64,000 nucleotides of DNA from Pseudomonas sp. RC10 (GTDB taxonomy: Bacteria > Pseudomonadota > Gammaproteobacteria > Pseudomonadales > Pseudomonadaceae), in contig NZ_CP151650.1 in the NCBI RefSeq assembly GCF_038397775.1, positions 620,001 through 684,000 on the forward strand. The letters run 5' to 3'. A program made the position numbers and the translations under genes. The notes below the pieces were generated by a model. That model was given only the letters and a program-made list of their open reading frames with translations, ran no database searches and was not told the DNA's origin. Positions 46,304 through 54,361 of this stretch are shown here, piece by piece; within the stretch, counting starts at the first letter, position 1; every line of letters begins with the position of its first letter.

Positions 46304-46924
46304 ATGAGCGACGGAAAAATCAACGACAGCGCCAGGACGGCGGATTCAGTGGCTGATGACCTCACGGCTGGCGAGAGCTTTCTGGGTGAGCGCATTCGTG
46401 GCCTGCGCAAGCGACAAGGGCTGACCCTCGCCGAGCTGGCGAAACGGAGTCAGCTGTCAGTGGGCTACATCAGTCAACTGGAGCGCGACCTGTCTCGCCC
46501 GTCGGTGGATACCTTGCTGAAAATCGGCCGCTGTCTGGGCGTGAACATTCAGTGGTTTTTCTCCACCAGATCTGAGGCCAGCGAAGCCGATGCCGGGTAC
46601 GTGGTGCGCAAAGACAGTCGACAAAACATCCATTACGACGACGGCATCTACGACCAGCTCCTCACGCCAAGCCCCAGTGGTCAGATCGAGATGGTCCATT
46701 CGCGATTTCCGCCGGGCGCATACAACCGCACCAGCTACACCCATGAAGGCGAGGAAGTCGGCTATGTGCTGAGCGGCACGTTTGAATTGTGGGTCGGGGA
46801 GCGACACTTCGAGCTTGGCGAAGGCGACAGCTTCCGGTTCTCCAGCAACGAGCCTCATCGCTACGGCAACCCCGGCGAAACCGATGCTGTCGTGCTCTGG
46901 GTGATCACGCCCCCAACGTACTGA
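46304..46924 (+). CDS. XRE-family transcriptional regulator with cupin sensor domain
   Basis: A 206-residue regulator. The helix-turn-helix covers about residues 28-82 (IRGLRKRQGLTLAELAKRS, LSVGYISQLERDLSRPS), and a C-terminal cupin covers about 130-200 (HEGEEVGYVLSGTFELWVG, LGEGDSFRFSSNEPHRYGN). This architecture is that of PuuR-like regulators of amine and amino-acid metabolism, which fits the divergent polyamine-type binding-protein gene. Ligand unknown. Confidence 0.9.
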   Translation: MSDGKINDSARTADSVADDLTAGESFLGERIRGLRKRQGLTLAELAKRSQLSVGYISQLERDLSRPSVDTLLKIGRCLGVNIQWFFSTRSEASEADAGYVVRKDSRQNIHYDDGIYDQLLTPSPSGQIEMVHSRFPPGAYNRTSYTHEGEEVGYVLSGTFELWVGERHFELGEGDSFRFSSNEPHRYGNPGETDAVVLWVITPPTY

Positions 46925-46949
46925 TCTTTCCGGGCGCTCTTTGTTGAAA

Positions 46950-46985
46950 TGCTCAAATCGATCATTTGATTGATCGATTTGCGCA
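46950..46985. promoter_or_regulatory. Palindromic operator candidate 1 upstream of the acid-sugar operon
   Basis: CAAATCGATCA and TGATCGATTTG form a perfect 11-bp inverted repeat with a 6-bp spacer, extended to 14 of 15 matches by TGCT/GCGCA. It shares its half-site with candidate 2. Confidence 0.65.
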
Positions 46986-47009
46986 ATTCGCGTCCTTGGA
47001 ATAAGCTCG

Positions 47010-47049
47010 TTTGAGCAAATCGATCACCAAGATGATCATTTCGCTCAAA
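47010..47049. promoter_or_regulatory. Palindromic operator candidate 2 upstream of the acid-sugar operon
   Basis: TTTGAGCAAATCGATCA and TGATCATTTCGCTCAAA are inverted with 14 of 17 matches and a 6-bp spacer. It ends 47 bp before the permease start. The repeated half-site (GAGCAAATCGATCA-like) suggests cooperative binding of the DeoR-type regulator encoded at the end of the operon. Confidence 0.65.
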
Positions 47050-47096
47050 TTCAGATGCTCCAATCGCACGCACTATAAAAACAAAGAGTACCCGCC

Positions 47097-48101
47097 ATGG
47101 CCCAGATACCTATCAAGCGCAGTATCGAACGAGTACCCGGTGGCATGATGATCGTGCCGCTGCTGATCGGCTCCCTCGTCGCGACCTTTCTCCCTGACAT
47201 GCCGAAATTCTTCGGTTCGTTCACCAATGCGTTGTTCACCGGTTCGCTGCCGATTCTGGCGGTGTTCTACGTGTGCATGGGCGCCAGCATCGACATCAAA
47301 GCCACGCCTTACTTGCTGAAGAAAGGCGGGGTGCTGTTCGGCACCAAAGTCGGCACCGCGATTGTGATCGGTGTGATCATGGGTCACTTCCTGGGCGAAC
47401 AGCCGATTACGTCGGGCATTTTTGCCGGGCTTTCGACCCTCGCGGTAGTGGCCGCGATGAACGACACCAACGGCGGCCTTTATATGGCGTTGATGGGGCA
47501 ATACGGGCGCTCCGAAGATGTAGGCGCGTATTCAGTGATGTCGCTGGAGTCCGGCCCGTTCCTGACCATGGTGACGCTGGGTGTTGCAGGTCTGGCGGCG
47601 TTTCCTTGGCCAACGCTGGTGGGTGCGATTCTTCCGTTGCTGCTCGGCATGTTGCTGGGCAATCTCGACCGCGAGATGCGTGACTTCCTGGCCAAGGCCG
47701 TGCCGGTGATGATTCCGTTCTTCGCCTTGGCGTTGGGCGCGAGCCTGGACCTGCACAAGGTCTGGCAAGCTGGCCTGTTGGGCATCGGCCTCGGCCTGGC
47801 GGTCGTGGTGCTGACCGGCATTCCGTTGTATTTCGCTGACCGCGTGTCGGGTGGTACAGGCGTGGCCGGGGTTGCCGCCGCGAACACGGCGGGCAACGCT
47901 GCGGCGGTGCCTGCGCTGGTGGCAGCTGCAAACCCGGTTTACACCGAGGCCGCCAACTCTGCGACGTTGCTGGTCGCCGCGTGCGTCGTGGTCACCGCTG
48001 TTCTGTCGCCGATTCTTACGGCCTCTGTCGCCAAACGCTACAAAGAGCGTCACGCTGCAAAGACAGTGGGCGTGAACGCGGAGCGGGAGGTCGTTCGATG
48101 A
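47097..48101 (+). CDS. KdgT-family sugar-acid permease
   Basis: A 334-residue integral membrane protein with about ten hydrophobic segments, similar to the 2-keto-3-deoxygluconate permease family ([20 protein letters not shown] at the N-terminus, [37 protein letters not shown]). The conserved N-terminal ERVPGG motif is clear. It shares a 4-bp ATGA overlap with the kinase gene. The operon content points to a four-carbon acid sugar (threonate, erythronate or related) rather than ketodeoxygluconate as substrate; this is inference. Confidence 0.9.
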   Translation: MAQIPIKRSIERVPGGMMIVPLLIGSLVATFLPDMPKFFGSFTNALFTGSLPILAVFYVCMGASIDIKATPYLLKKGGVLFGTKVGTAIVIGVIMGHFLGEQPITSGIFAGLSTLAVVAAMNDTNGGLYMALMGQYGRSEDVGAYSVMSLESGPFLTMVTLGVAGLAAFPWPTLVGAILPLLLGMLLGNLDREMRDFLAKAVPVMIPFFALALGASLDLHKVWQAGLLGIGLGLAVVVLTGIPLYFADRVSGGTGVAGVAAANTAGNAAAVPALVAAANPVYTEAANSATLLVAACVVVTAVLSPILTASVAKRYKERHAAKTVGVNAEREVVR

Positions 48102-49390
48102 CATTGCTGATCATCGCCGATGACCTGTCGGGTGCGGCGGATTGCGCGATCGCCTTCGCCGGTGCCGGATTGAGCACGGTGGTGACCCTTGATGCATCCC
48201 ACGACACGGGCGACGCGAGCGTGGTTGCCATCGACACCGACACCCGTAGGTTGTCGATAGCCCAAGCGGGCGAACGCACGTTGACGGCATGGCAGACCCT
48301 GCGCAAACCCGGTCAACGGCTGTACAAGAAAATCGACTCGACCCTGCGCGGCAACTGGGCGGCGGAAGTGGCGGCACTACAACCGCAGGCCGGGCTGGCC
48401 ATCATCGCCCCAGCGTTTCCTGCCACCGGCCGCACAACATTGTGCGGCCAGGTGCTGGTCAACGGTCAGTCGCTTGAAACCACCGACACCTGGAAGCTCG
48501 AACACGCCGATCGCTCGGCGGACATTACATCGATGCTGAGCGATGCCGGTCTGAGTGTCGCTAAGCTCTCCTTGGACATACTGCGCGGTGATGCAGCTGC
48601 GCTGGCGCAACACATCGCCGAAATGGCCCGCAGCGATACCAACGCGCTGATTATTGATGCCGAAACCACGAAAGACCTGCACACCCTCGCCGTGGTAACC
48701 GCTCAGATGAGTGAGCCACTGTTTTGGGTGGGTTCTGGAGGACTGGCCCGCGAGCTGGCGGGGCTGCCGGATCTGTTATCGGCGCCGCCCCGGACATCCA
48801 CGGCGCCGCGTGAAAAATACGCGCCGACGCTGGTGCTGGTCGGCAGCTTGTCGAGCGTTTCGGAGCGGCAATGCGCCTTGTTGAAAGAGCGCGCAGGTAT
48901 TGGCGAACTTGTGGTGCCGCCTGCGGTTCTGCGGCAAGGCGCCTCCCACCCCGATTGGGCGGGTTGGGAACTGCGTATTCGTGCATATCTGCGCGGCGGC
49001 GACGATTTGTTGCTGCGCATTGGCCGCGACGACGCGTTCAACCCTGCTGAAGGCGCTCAACTCTCGACCCAGCTGGCCGCCATGGTCCGTCCGCATTTCG
49101 CCCATGTCGGGGGGCTGGTGGCGACAGGTGGCGAAACAGCCCGCGCCATGCTCGGCGCCGTGGGCATCGGCAGCCTGCAATTGCTGTGTGAAATCGAAGC
49201 GGGTGTCGCGTTTGGCCATCCCATTTCAACCCGCGAAGGCCACCGCCCTGGCGTGGTCACCAAAGCCGGTGCGTTCGGCACCGACCATGCGTTGTACGCG
49301 GCCTGGCTGCACATGAATAACGCTGTAGAACCTGCGCGCTACAGCGCAGAACCTGTCCCGATTCCTGCTTCACAAGGTAAAACATCATGA
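48098..49390 (+). CDS. DUF1537 four-carbon acid sugar kinase (D-threonate/tetronate type)
   Basis: A 430-residue kinase with the N-terminal substrate domain ([13 protein letters not shown] at residue 5; [11 protein letters not shown] near residue 76; [11 protein letters not shown] near residue 100) and a C-terminal nucleotide-binding domain ([12 protein letters not shown] near residue 345). Characterised relatives phosphorylate D-threonate, D-erythronate or 3-oxo-tetronate at C4. The paired PdxA2 favours threonate/erythronate over 3-oxo-tetronate, since OtnC/OtnI partners are absent. Start and stop overlap neighbours by 4 bp on both sides. Confidence 0.9.
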   Translation: MTLLIIADDLSGAADCAIAFAGAGLSTVVTLDASHDTGDASVVAIDTDTRRLSIAQAGERTLTAWQTLRKPGQRLYKKIDSTLRGNWAAEVAALQPQAGLAIIAPAFPATGRTTLCGQVLVNGQSLETTDTWKLEHADRSADITSMLSDAGLSVAKLSLDILRGDAAALAQHIAEMARSDTNALIIDAETTKDLHTLAVVTAQMSEPLFWVGSGGLARELAGLPDLLSAPPRTSTAPREKYAPTLVLVGSLSSVSERQCALLKERAGIGELVVPPAVLRQGASHPDWAGWELRIRAYLRGGDDLLLRIGRDDAFNPAEGAQLSTQLAAMVRPHFAHVGGLVATGGETARAMLGAVGIGSLQLLCEIEAGVAFGHPISTREGHRPGVVTKAGAFGTDHALYAAWLHMNNAVEPARYSAEPVPIPASQGKTS

Positions 49391-50388
49391 GTAACTATTT
49401 GCCCATCATTGGCATCACCATGGGCGACGCGACTGGCGTTGGCCCGGAAATCATCGTCAAAAGCCTCGTTCACGACGTGGTGTACCAGCAATGCCGCCCG
49501 CTGGTGATCGGCGATGCCGGGCGTCTGGAATTGGCCAACGAGATCGTCAAAGGCAGCGTGAAGGTGCGTCGCATCAAAGAAGCGGCCGAAGCGCAATACC
49601 AGCCGGGAACCATCGACTGCATCGACCTCAACCTGATCCCGACTGGCCTGCCGTTCGGCCAGTTATCGCCGATTGCCGGTGACGCTGCGTTTCAGTACAT
49701 TGCCCGCGCCGTTCAACTGGCCGAAGCCGGGCAGATCGACGCGATCTGCACCGCGCCGCTTAATAAAGAAGCGCTGCACGCCGGTGGCCACAAATACCCG
49801 GGCCACACCGAGATGCTCGCGCATCTGACCAACGTCGACGAAGTGTCGATGATGCTCGTTGCGCCGCACCTGCGCGTCATTCACGTCACCACTCACATCG
49901 GCATCATCGACGCGATTCGCAAGATCGAGCCGGGTCTGGTTCAGCGCACGATCGAACGCGGCAACGCGACGTTGATCAAGGCCGGCATCGCCAAGCCACG
50001 CATCGGCGTGTGCGGCATCAACCCTCACGCGGGCGAGAACGGCCTGTTCGGTTACGGCGAGGAAGAAGAGAAGATCATTCCGGCCGTGAAGTTGCTGCAA
50101 GAGCAAGGTCTGGACGTCACTGGCCCGTTGCCTGCTGACACGCTGTTCTTCCGCGCCGGTCGTGGCGATTTCGACCTCGTGGTGGCGATGTATCACGATC
50201 AGGGCCACGGTCCGGTGAAAGTGCTGGGGCTGGAAGCGGGCGTCAACGTGACCGTGGGTCTGGAAGTGATTCGCACGTCCGTGGATCACGGCACCGCATT
50301 CGACATCGCCGGTAAGGGCATCGCCGACGAGCGCAGCTTGCTGGAAGCGCTGCGTCAGGGCGCTGAACTGGCGACCCGTCGGGGGTGA
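49387..50388 (+). CDS. pdxA2: PdxA2-type 4-phospho-D-threonate/erythronate dehydrogenase
   Basis: A 333-residue NAD-dependent dehydrogenase of the PdxA family. Substrate and metal sites are seen at GDATGVGPEII (residue 13), HKYPGHTEMLAHL (about residue 136), GICGINPHAGENGLFG-like VCGINPHAGENG (about residue 207) and MYHDQGHGPVKV (about residue 268). Being coupled to a DUF1537 kinase rather than ksgA/surA marks it as the catabolic PdxA2 that oxidises and decarboxylates the 4-phospho acid to dihydroxyacetone phosphate, not the vitamin B6 enzyme. Confidence 0.9.
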   Translation: MSNYLPIIGITMGDATGVGPEIIVKSLVHDVVYQQCRPLVIGDAGRLELANEIVKGSVKVRRIKEAAEAQYQPGTIDCIDLNLIPTGLPFGQLSPIAGDAAFQYIARAVQLAEAGQIDAICTAPLNKEALHAGGHKYPGHTEMLAHLTNVDEVSMMLVAPHLRVIHVTTHIGIIDAIRKIEPGLVQRTIERGNATLIKAGIAKPRIGVCGINPHAGENGLFGYGEEEEKIIPAVKLLQEQGLDVTGPLPADTLFFRAGRGDFDLVVAMYHDQGHGPVKVLGLEAGVNVTVGLEVIRTSVDHGTAFDIAGKGIADERSLLEALRQGAELATRRG

Positions 50389-50441
50389 GGCATGACGGCG
50401 CGGTCGTGTAAGATCACGGCCTTTCCGCAACGAGGCCGCCC

Positions 50442-51212
50442 ATGAAAGCCACCGACCGTCATCGCGCCATTCTCGAATTGGTCCGCGCTCGCGACACCAA
50501 TGTCGAGCAGTTGAGCGCGGCTTTGGGGGTGTCGGAAGCGACCGTGCGCCGCGACCTGACCATGCTCGCCAAGCAGCGGCATTTGGTTCGCACCCACGGC
50601 GGTGCGACCGCGCTGATTGGCGTGCATGAGCCGGAAGCCTCCCTCGACGAGCGCAAGTCTGCGCAGCGCGATCAGAAAGACGCCATTGCCAAGGCAGCGG
50701 CGATGCATGTCCAGGATGGCGACACCGTGCTGCTCGATGGCGGCACCACGTGCGCGGCGTTGGCGTTGCACTTGTGCTCGCGGCAAAACGTGCACGTCGT
50801 CACCAATAATCTACTGGCCGTGATGACCCTCGCCAATGCGTCAGGCATTCGTTTGACGTTGATCGGGGGTGATTTGCGCGGTTCAAGCATGAGCACGCTT
50901 GGCCCACTCGCCGAGCTGACACTCAGCCGTTTGAGCGTCGACAAAGCGTTCATGGGGGCGGATGGCGTGGTCGCTGAATTCGGTCTGTGTGAAGCCAGCG
51001 ATCAGCAGGCCTATCTCAAGGAATGCATCATCAAACGCGCCGCGCAGGTTTTCGTTCTTGCTGACGCCGACAAACTTGGCCGCGCGCGCCAGCAACACTG
51101 GACGCCCATCGAACGGGAGTGGACGCTGATCACGGCGGCCGAGGCGGATGAGTCGTTGCTGGCGCCGTTCAGAGCGGTGCAACAGATCACGGTGGAAACC
51201 GCAGGCAATTGA
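50442..51212 (+). CDS. DeoR-family transcriptional repressor of the acid-sugar operon
   Basis: A 256-residue regulator with an N-terminal DeoR helix-turn-helix (residues 4-58: RHRAILELVRARDT, LGVSEATVRRDLTML, HGGATAL) and a C-terminal DeoR sensor that typically binds a phosphorylated sugar (LLDGGTTCAALALHL, NNLLAVMTLA, ADADKLGRA). It lies 53 bp after pdxA2 in the same direction, so it is probably autoregulated with the operon through the palindromes at 46950-47049; its ligand may be the phospho-acid intermediate. Confidence 0.9.
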   Translation: MKATDRHRAILELVRARDTNVEQLSAALGVSEATVRRDLTMLAKQRHLVRTHGGATALIGVHEPEASLDERKSAQRDQKDAIAKAAAMHVQDGDTVLLDGGTTCAALALHLCSRQNVHVVTNNLLAVMTLANASGIRLTLIGGDLRGSSMSTLGPLAELTLSRLSVDKAFMGADGVVAEFGLCEASDQQAYLKECIIKRAAQVFVLADADKLGRARQQHWTPIEREWTLITAAEADESLLAPFRAVQQITVETAGN

Positions 51213-51291
51213 GCGCGTGATGCCTCTGAGGGAGCTGTCTTGCTTAAGGTTGTGTAGCTCGTTCAACCCCTATTTGTAGGACTTTTCCCCG

Positions 51292-51324
51292 TTGTCACCG
51301 CGTTGTCATTCAGCTGTCACCCCC
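51292..51324 (+). promoter_or_regulatory. Three tandem PhoB half-sites (Pho box) upstream of ppk2
   Basis: TTGTCACCGCG, TTGTCATTCAG and CTGTCACCCCC are contiguous 11-bp direct repeats matching the PhoB half-site CTGTCAT-N4. A -10-like TAAATT starts at 51333, 8 bp downstream, the spacing at which a Pho box replaces the -35 element. Confidence 0.8.
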
Positions 51325-51377
51325 GGCGTGCCTAAATTCGGTCCCTGACCCTTCAAATCCACGCCGGGAGCTCTGTC

Positions 51378-52289
51378 ATGACTCTGGATCTATCAGAAAC
51401 CGCCCGCTACATCCAAGCCGACATCCTCGACAGCTTCGACGAAGAGCTGGAGATGGAATACGACGACGCGCGCCTGGATGGCCTGCTGTCCGATCTGGGC
51501 GAGGAAGTGCCGAAAGGCATTGATCGACGCGTGTATTTCCGCGAACTGCTGCGTCTGCAAGGCGAGTTGGTGAAGCTCCAGGATTGGGTCGTCAGCCAAA
51601 AGCTCAAAGTCGTCGTATTGTTCGAAGGCCGCGACGCGGCGGGCAAGGGCGGCGCTATCAAACGCATCACCCAGCGCCTTAACCCACGGGTCTGCCGAGT
51701 GGCAGCGTTGACCGCCCCGAGCGAACGCGAGCGCACGCAGTGGTATTTCCAGCGCTACGTTTCGCACCTGCCAGCCGCGGGCGAAATGGTCCTGTTCGAC
51801 CGCAGTTGGTACAACCGCGCAGGCGTCGAGCGTGTCATGGGGTTCTGCAACAACGACGAGTACGAGGAGTTTTTCCGCACCGTTCCCGAGTTCGAAAAAA
51901 TGCTCGTGCGCTCGGGCATCATCCTCATCAAATACTGGTTCTCGATCACCGACGACGAGCAATATCGCCGCTTTCTGATGCGCATCCACGATCCGCTGAA
52001 ACAGTGGAAACTGTCGCCGATGGACCTGGAATCCCGCCGTCGCTGGGAAGACTACACCCGCGCCAAGGAAGAAATGCTGACGCGCTCGCACACCGACGTC
52101 GCACCCTGGTGGATCGTGGAGGCAGATGACAAGAAGCGCGCGCGTCTGAACTGCATCCATCACTTACTGGAGCAAATCCCGCGCGGCGAAGTGGAGTCGC
52201 CGCAGATCTTGCTGCCAGAGCGCGAATACAACGCCAACTACCTGCGTGCGCCGGTGCCGCGTGACATGGTGGTCCCGTCGGTTTATTGA
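51378..52289 (+). CDS. ppk2: Polyphosphate kinase 2
   Basis: A 303-residue PPK2 enzyme transferring phosphate between polyphosphate and nucleoside diphosphates. The Walker A is FEGRDAAGKGGAIKRI (about residue 77), Walker B is VLFDRSWYNRAGVERVMGF (about residue 137), and the lid contains RRFLMRIHDPLKQWKLSP. Single PPK2 domain with a 50-residue N-terminal extension, so class I. The upstream Pho box predicts induction by phosphate starvation. Confidence 0.92.
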   Translation: MTLDLSETARYIQADILDSFDEELEMEYDDARLDGLLSDLGEEVPKGIDRRVYFRELLRLQGELVKLQDWVVSQKLKVVVLFEGRDAAGKGGAIKRITQRLNPRVCRVAALTAPSERERTQWYFQRYVSHLPAAGEMVLFDRSWYNRAGVERVMGFCNNDEYEEFFRTVPEFEKMLVRSGIILIKYWFSITDDEQYRRFLMRIHDPLKQWKLSPMDLESRRRWEDYTRAKEEMLTRSHTDVAPWWIVEADDKKRARLNCIHHLLEQIPRGEVESPQILLPEREYNANYLRAPVPRDMVVPSVY

Positions 52290-52345
52290 GTGCTCATCAA
52301 TCGGCGGTGCTTTCGGCCGACCTTTTTCCAGTCAGCCGCTCCTCT

Positions 52346-52446
52346 TGTAGGAGCCGGCTTGCTGGCGAATGCGGTGGGTCAAAGACACATTTATTGCCTG
52401 ATACAACCCATTCGTCCGATCGCGGCCCGCAGCAAGCCGGCTCCCT
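52346..52446. repeat. REP pair, GCCGGCTTGCTGGC type
   Basis: TGTAGGAGCCGGCTTGCTGG and a degenerate inverted arm (CGCAGCAAGCCGGCTCCCT) between convergent ppk2 and the FUSC gene. Confidence 0.82.
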
Positions 52447-52499
52447 CGGGTTGGGCGTCGACAGCAAGTAGTGACGGCGGAAATTTCTCGCGTTCACGG

Positions 52500-53546
52500 T
52501 CAGATCTTCCACTTCTTCGCCGTCTTCGCCAGCCGTTGCTGCAGCCCTTCGATGTTCAGCGCGAGCTGTCGATTCATCAACTGATACCCCAGCACGTCCG
52601 CCGACACCGCAGGCGCCTCCGGTCCGACCGCCAACGACTCGCTTGGCCGCGCCAGACGCTCAGTAGCACCGCTTTGCAACGCCCTCGCCATGCCGATCAA
52701 CATGCGCCGAATCCGACGCTGCTCAGCGCTCATTCCCACATTCCCCAGGTCCGCCGGCCTGAGGTTGGAAAGGATCTCCAGCGTGCTCAGGCACATCCGG
52801 AAATGCCCCTGAATGGCGTCCAGTTCAACCAGCGATATCTTCACTTCCTTCGACACCGATGGCATCAGCGAGCGTAACTGCAACATCGTCGCGTTGAGCC
52901 GGGCCATCAGCTTCAAATGCTCGTCCGCCGCAATCGACTGGCCACTGCTGATACGCTCATACACCTTCGCGCAATCCCGCAAACCGCTGGCCAGGTTGTA
53001 CCGCCACGAATACACCGCATAGAGCGGCAACGCGAAAGAGAACGCCAGCGCCAAAACGATCCCGATCAGAATATCCACCGTCCGCCACAGCCCGTCTGTA
53101 ATCGGGTTATCGCCATGCCCCGCGACGATAAACAGCGTGATTGCCGACAACAGCGCCGTGTACCCGCCCTTGCCAATCGCGTGATACGCGAAGAACCCGC
53201 AAATCAACGACATGATCACGTACGTCAGCAGCGGCATGCCCAGGTAATTCTCCTGCGCCACCACCGCCAATCCCAACGCCGCACCAATCAGCGTCCCGTA
53301 CGCCCGCTCCACCGACTTCTTGCCGATATTGCCGTGATGCTGGAGGCCGCCGATCACAATCAACATCGTCACCGACGCCCACTCGCCGTGGGGCAGATGG
53401 ATGCCGGTGGTGAGCAGAATCGAGACCAAGAGGCCGACGACAATGCGACCCGCGTGAATGTAGCGCGCGTGGCGGTAACGGCGGTAAGGGTCCAGAAGTG
53501 GACGGAGGAGGCGGCGCAAGAACAGGGGGAGGGAAGGTGCGTTCAT
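52500..53546 (-). CDS. FUSC-family membrane protein (putative aromatic-acid exporter type)
   Basis: A 348-residue protein with about six N-terminal membrane helices (residues 25-185, including IVVGLLVSILLTTGI, TLIGAALGLAVVAQ, ILIGIVLALAFSFALPLYA) and a C-terminal cytoplasmic helical region. The RAYGTLIGAALG motif is the FUSC hallmark. Related proteins export hydroxybenzoates or similar aromatic acids. At half the length of AaeB it resembles the single-module YccS/FUSC-like group. It lies 34 bp downstream of the next gene and may be cotranscribed. Confidence 0.85.
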   Translation of the reverse strand: MNAPSLPLFLRRLLRPLLDPYRRYRHARYIHAGRIVVGLLVSILLTTGIHLPHGEWASVTMLIVIGGLQHHGNIGKKSVERAYGTLIGAALGLAVVAQENYLGMPLLTYVIMSLICGFFAYHAIGKGGYTALLSAITLFIVAGHGDNPITDGLWRTVDILIGIVLALAFSFALPLYAVYSWRYNLASGLRDCAKVYERISSGQSIAADEHLKLMARLNATMLQLRSLMPSVSKEVKISLVELDAIQGHFRMCLSTLEILSNLRPADLGNVGMSAEQRRIRRMLIGMARALQSGATERLARPSESLAVGPEAPAVSADVLGYQLMNRQLALNIEGLQQRLAKTAKKWKI

Positions 53547-53580
53547 GGGATTACAGACCTCAGCGGGCGTGAATCTATCC

Positions 53581-54156
53581 TCACGTCAGGCCGGAAATTC
53601 GGGTGAGTAACGCTGCAATGTACGTGCTCGCCAAGCCTATGAGAATGATCCCGAGCGGACGCTCCCACCAGTTCTTGATCTCGCCAGGTGGCATCTGCAG
53701 CGACAGCACCGTGACGCTTGCGGGCTGGTTGATGACGGCAGTCGCCCGTTCTGGAGGGAGCATCGAACGTAACCAAAGCTCGTCCCTCGCCTTCTTCCGG
53801 ATCGCAGCAATGTCATTAGAAAGCTGTATGCCAGCTCCGCGGATGTAAGCCCCTGTTGCAATGATGACCATGATTCCGACGAGCATCAGCGTGTCCAGGG
53901 TCAAGGGTTGATTGACGTCCAGACGCGGTGTCGCGTCCCACAAAACCTGCAGAAAACTTGTGGCTCGGTACACGATCAAGCTCAGATTCTGCAGTTCGTA
54001 TCCCAGACCGTTGAGAAATGAAGCCTTAAGCTGCTCCCCAAAATCGTAAATCGAGAGCACTGCTGCCATCAGCAGTTGAGTGAATCCGATCAGCATCACC
54101 GCCAGGCCCAGCCACTTCATGCGGCGCGACTTCTTCATTGCTTCCCAAACTGTCAT
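53581..54156 (-). CDS. Inner-membrane protein, possibly YniB-like
   Basis: A 191-residue protein with three hydrophobic segments: near residues 15-35 (WLGLAVMLIGFTQLLMAAVL), 88-105 (TLMLVGIMVIIATGAYI) and 168-188 (PLGIILIGLASTYIAALL). The central WDATPRLD block and the following charged helix (LSNDIAAIRKKARDELWL) recall E. coli YniB, a membrane protein of unknown function; similarity was judged by eye only. No catalytic motif is visible. Confidence 0.75.
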   Translation of the reverse strand: MTVWEAMKKSRRMKWLGLAVMLIGFTQLLMAAVLSIYDFGEQLKASFLNGLGYELQNLSLIVYRATSFLQVLWDATPRLDVNQPLTLDTLMLVGIMVIIATGAYIRGAGIQLSNDIAAIRKKARDELWLRSMLPPERATAVINQPASVTVLSLQMPPGEIKNWWERPLGIILIGLASTYIAALLTRISGLT

Positions 54157-54236
54157 TTCGTCATGTCCTTGTGTTCATAAAAACTCAGTGTTTTCGCATC
54201 CTGCGAGCGATCAGGTGGGATAGCTTCCTCGGCAAT

Positions 54237-54263
54237 AAAAAAGCCGCGCAATGCGCGGCTTTT
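54237..54263 (-). terminator. tRNA-Ile terminator
   Basis: AAAAGCCGCGCA-ATG-CGCGGCTTTT-type hairpin immediately downstream of the tRNA gene on the minus strand, followed by a T tract. Confidence 0.85.
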
Positions 54264-54268
54264 GAAGG

Positions 54269-54345
54269 TGGTGGGCCCACACGGACTCGAACCGTGGACC
54301 AAAGGATTATGAGTCCTCTGCTCTAACCAACTGAGCTATAGGCCC
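54269..54345 (-). tRNA. tRNA-Ile (CAU anticodon, lysidine-modified type)
   Basis: A 77-nt cloverleaf on the minus strand: acceptor GGGCCTA/TGGGCCC, D-arm with AGCTCAGTTGGTTAGAGC, anticodon loop CTCATAA giving CAU, T-arm GGTTCGAGTCC and an encoded CCA. The anticodon stem-loop GACTCATAATC is that of the minor isoleucine tRNA in which TilS converts C34 to lysidine to read AUA. Elongator Met tRNA shares the CAU but differs in its stems. Confidence 0.88.
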
Positions 54346-54361
54346 TCAGTCAGGCGGCGGA

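Noticed and set aside
49387..50388. Vitamin B6 biosynthetic pdxA
   Set aside because: It is translationally coupled to a DUF1537 kinase and a permease rather than to ksgA/surA, so the catabolic PdxA2 role is favoured.
54269..54345. Elongator or initiator tRNA-Met
   Set aside because: The CAU anticodon fits, but the anticodon stem-loop (GACTCATAATC) and body match the lysidine-type tRNA-Ile.
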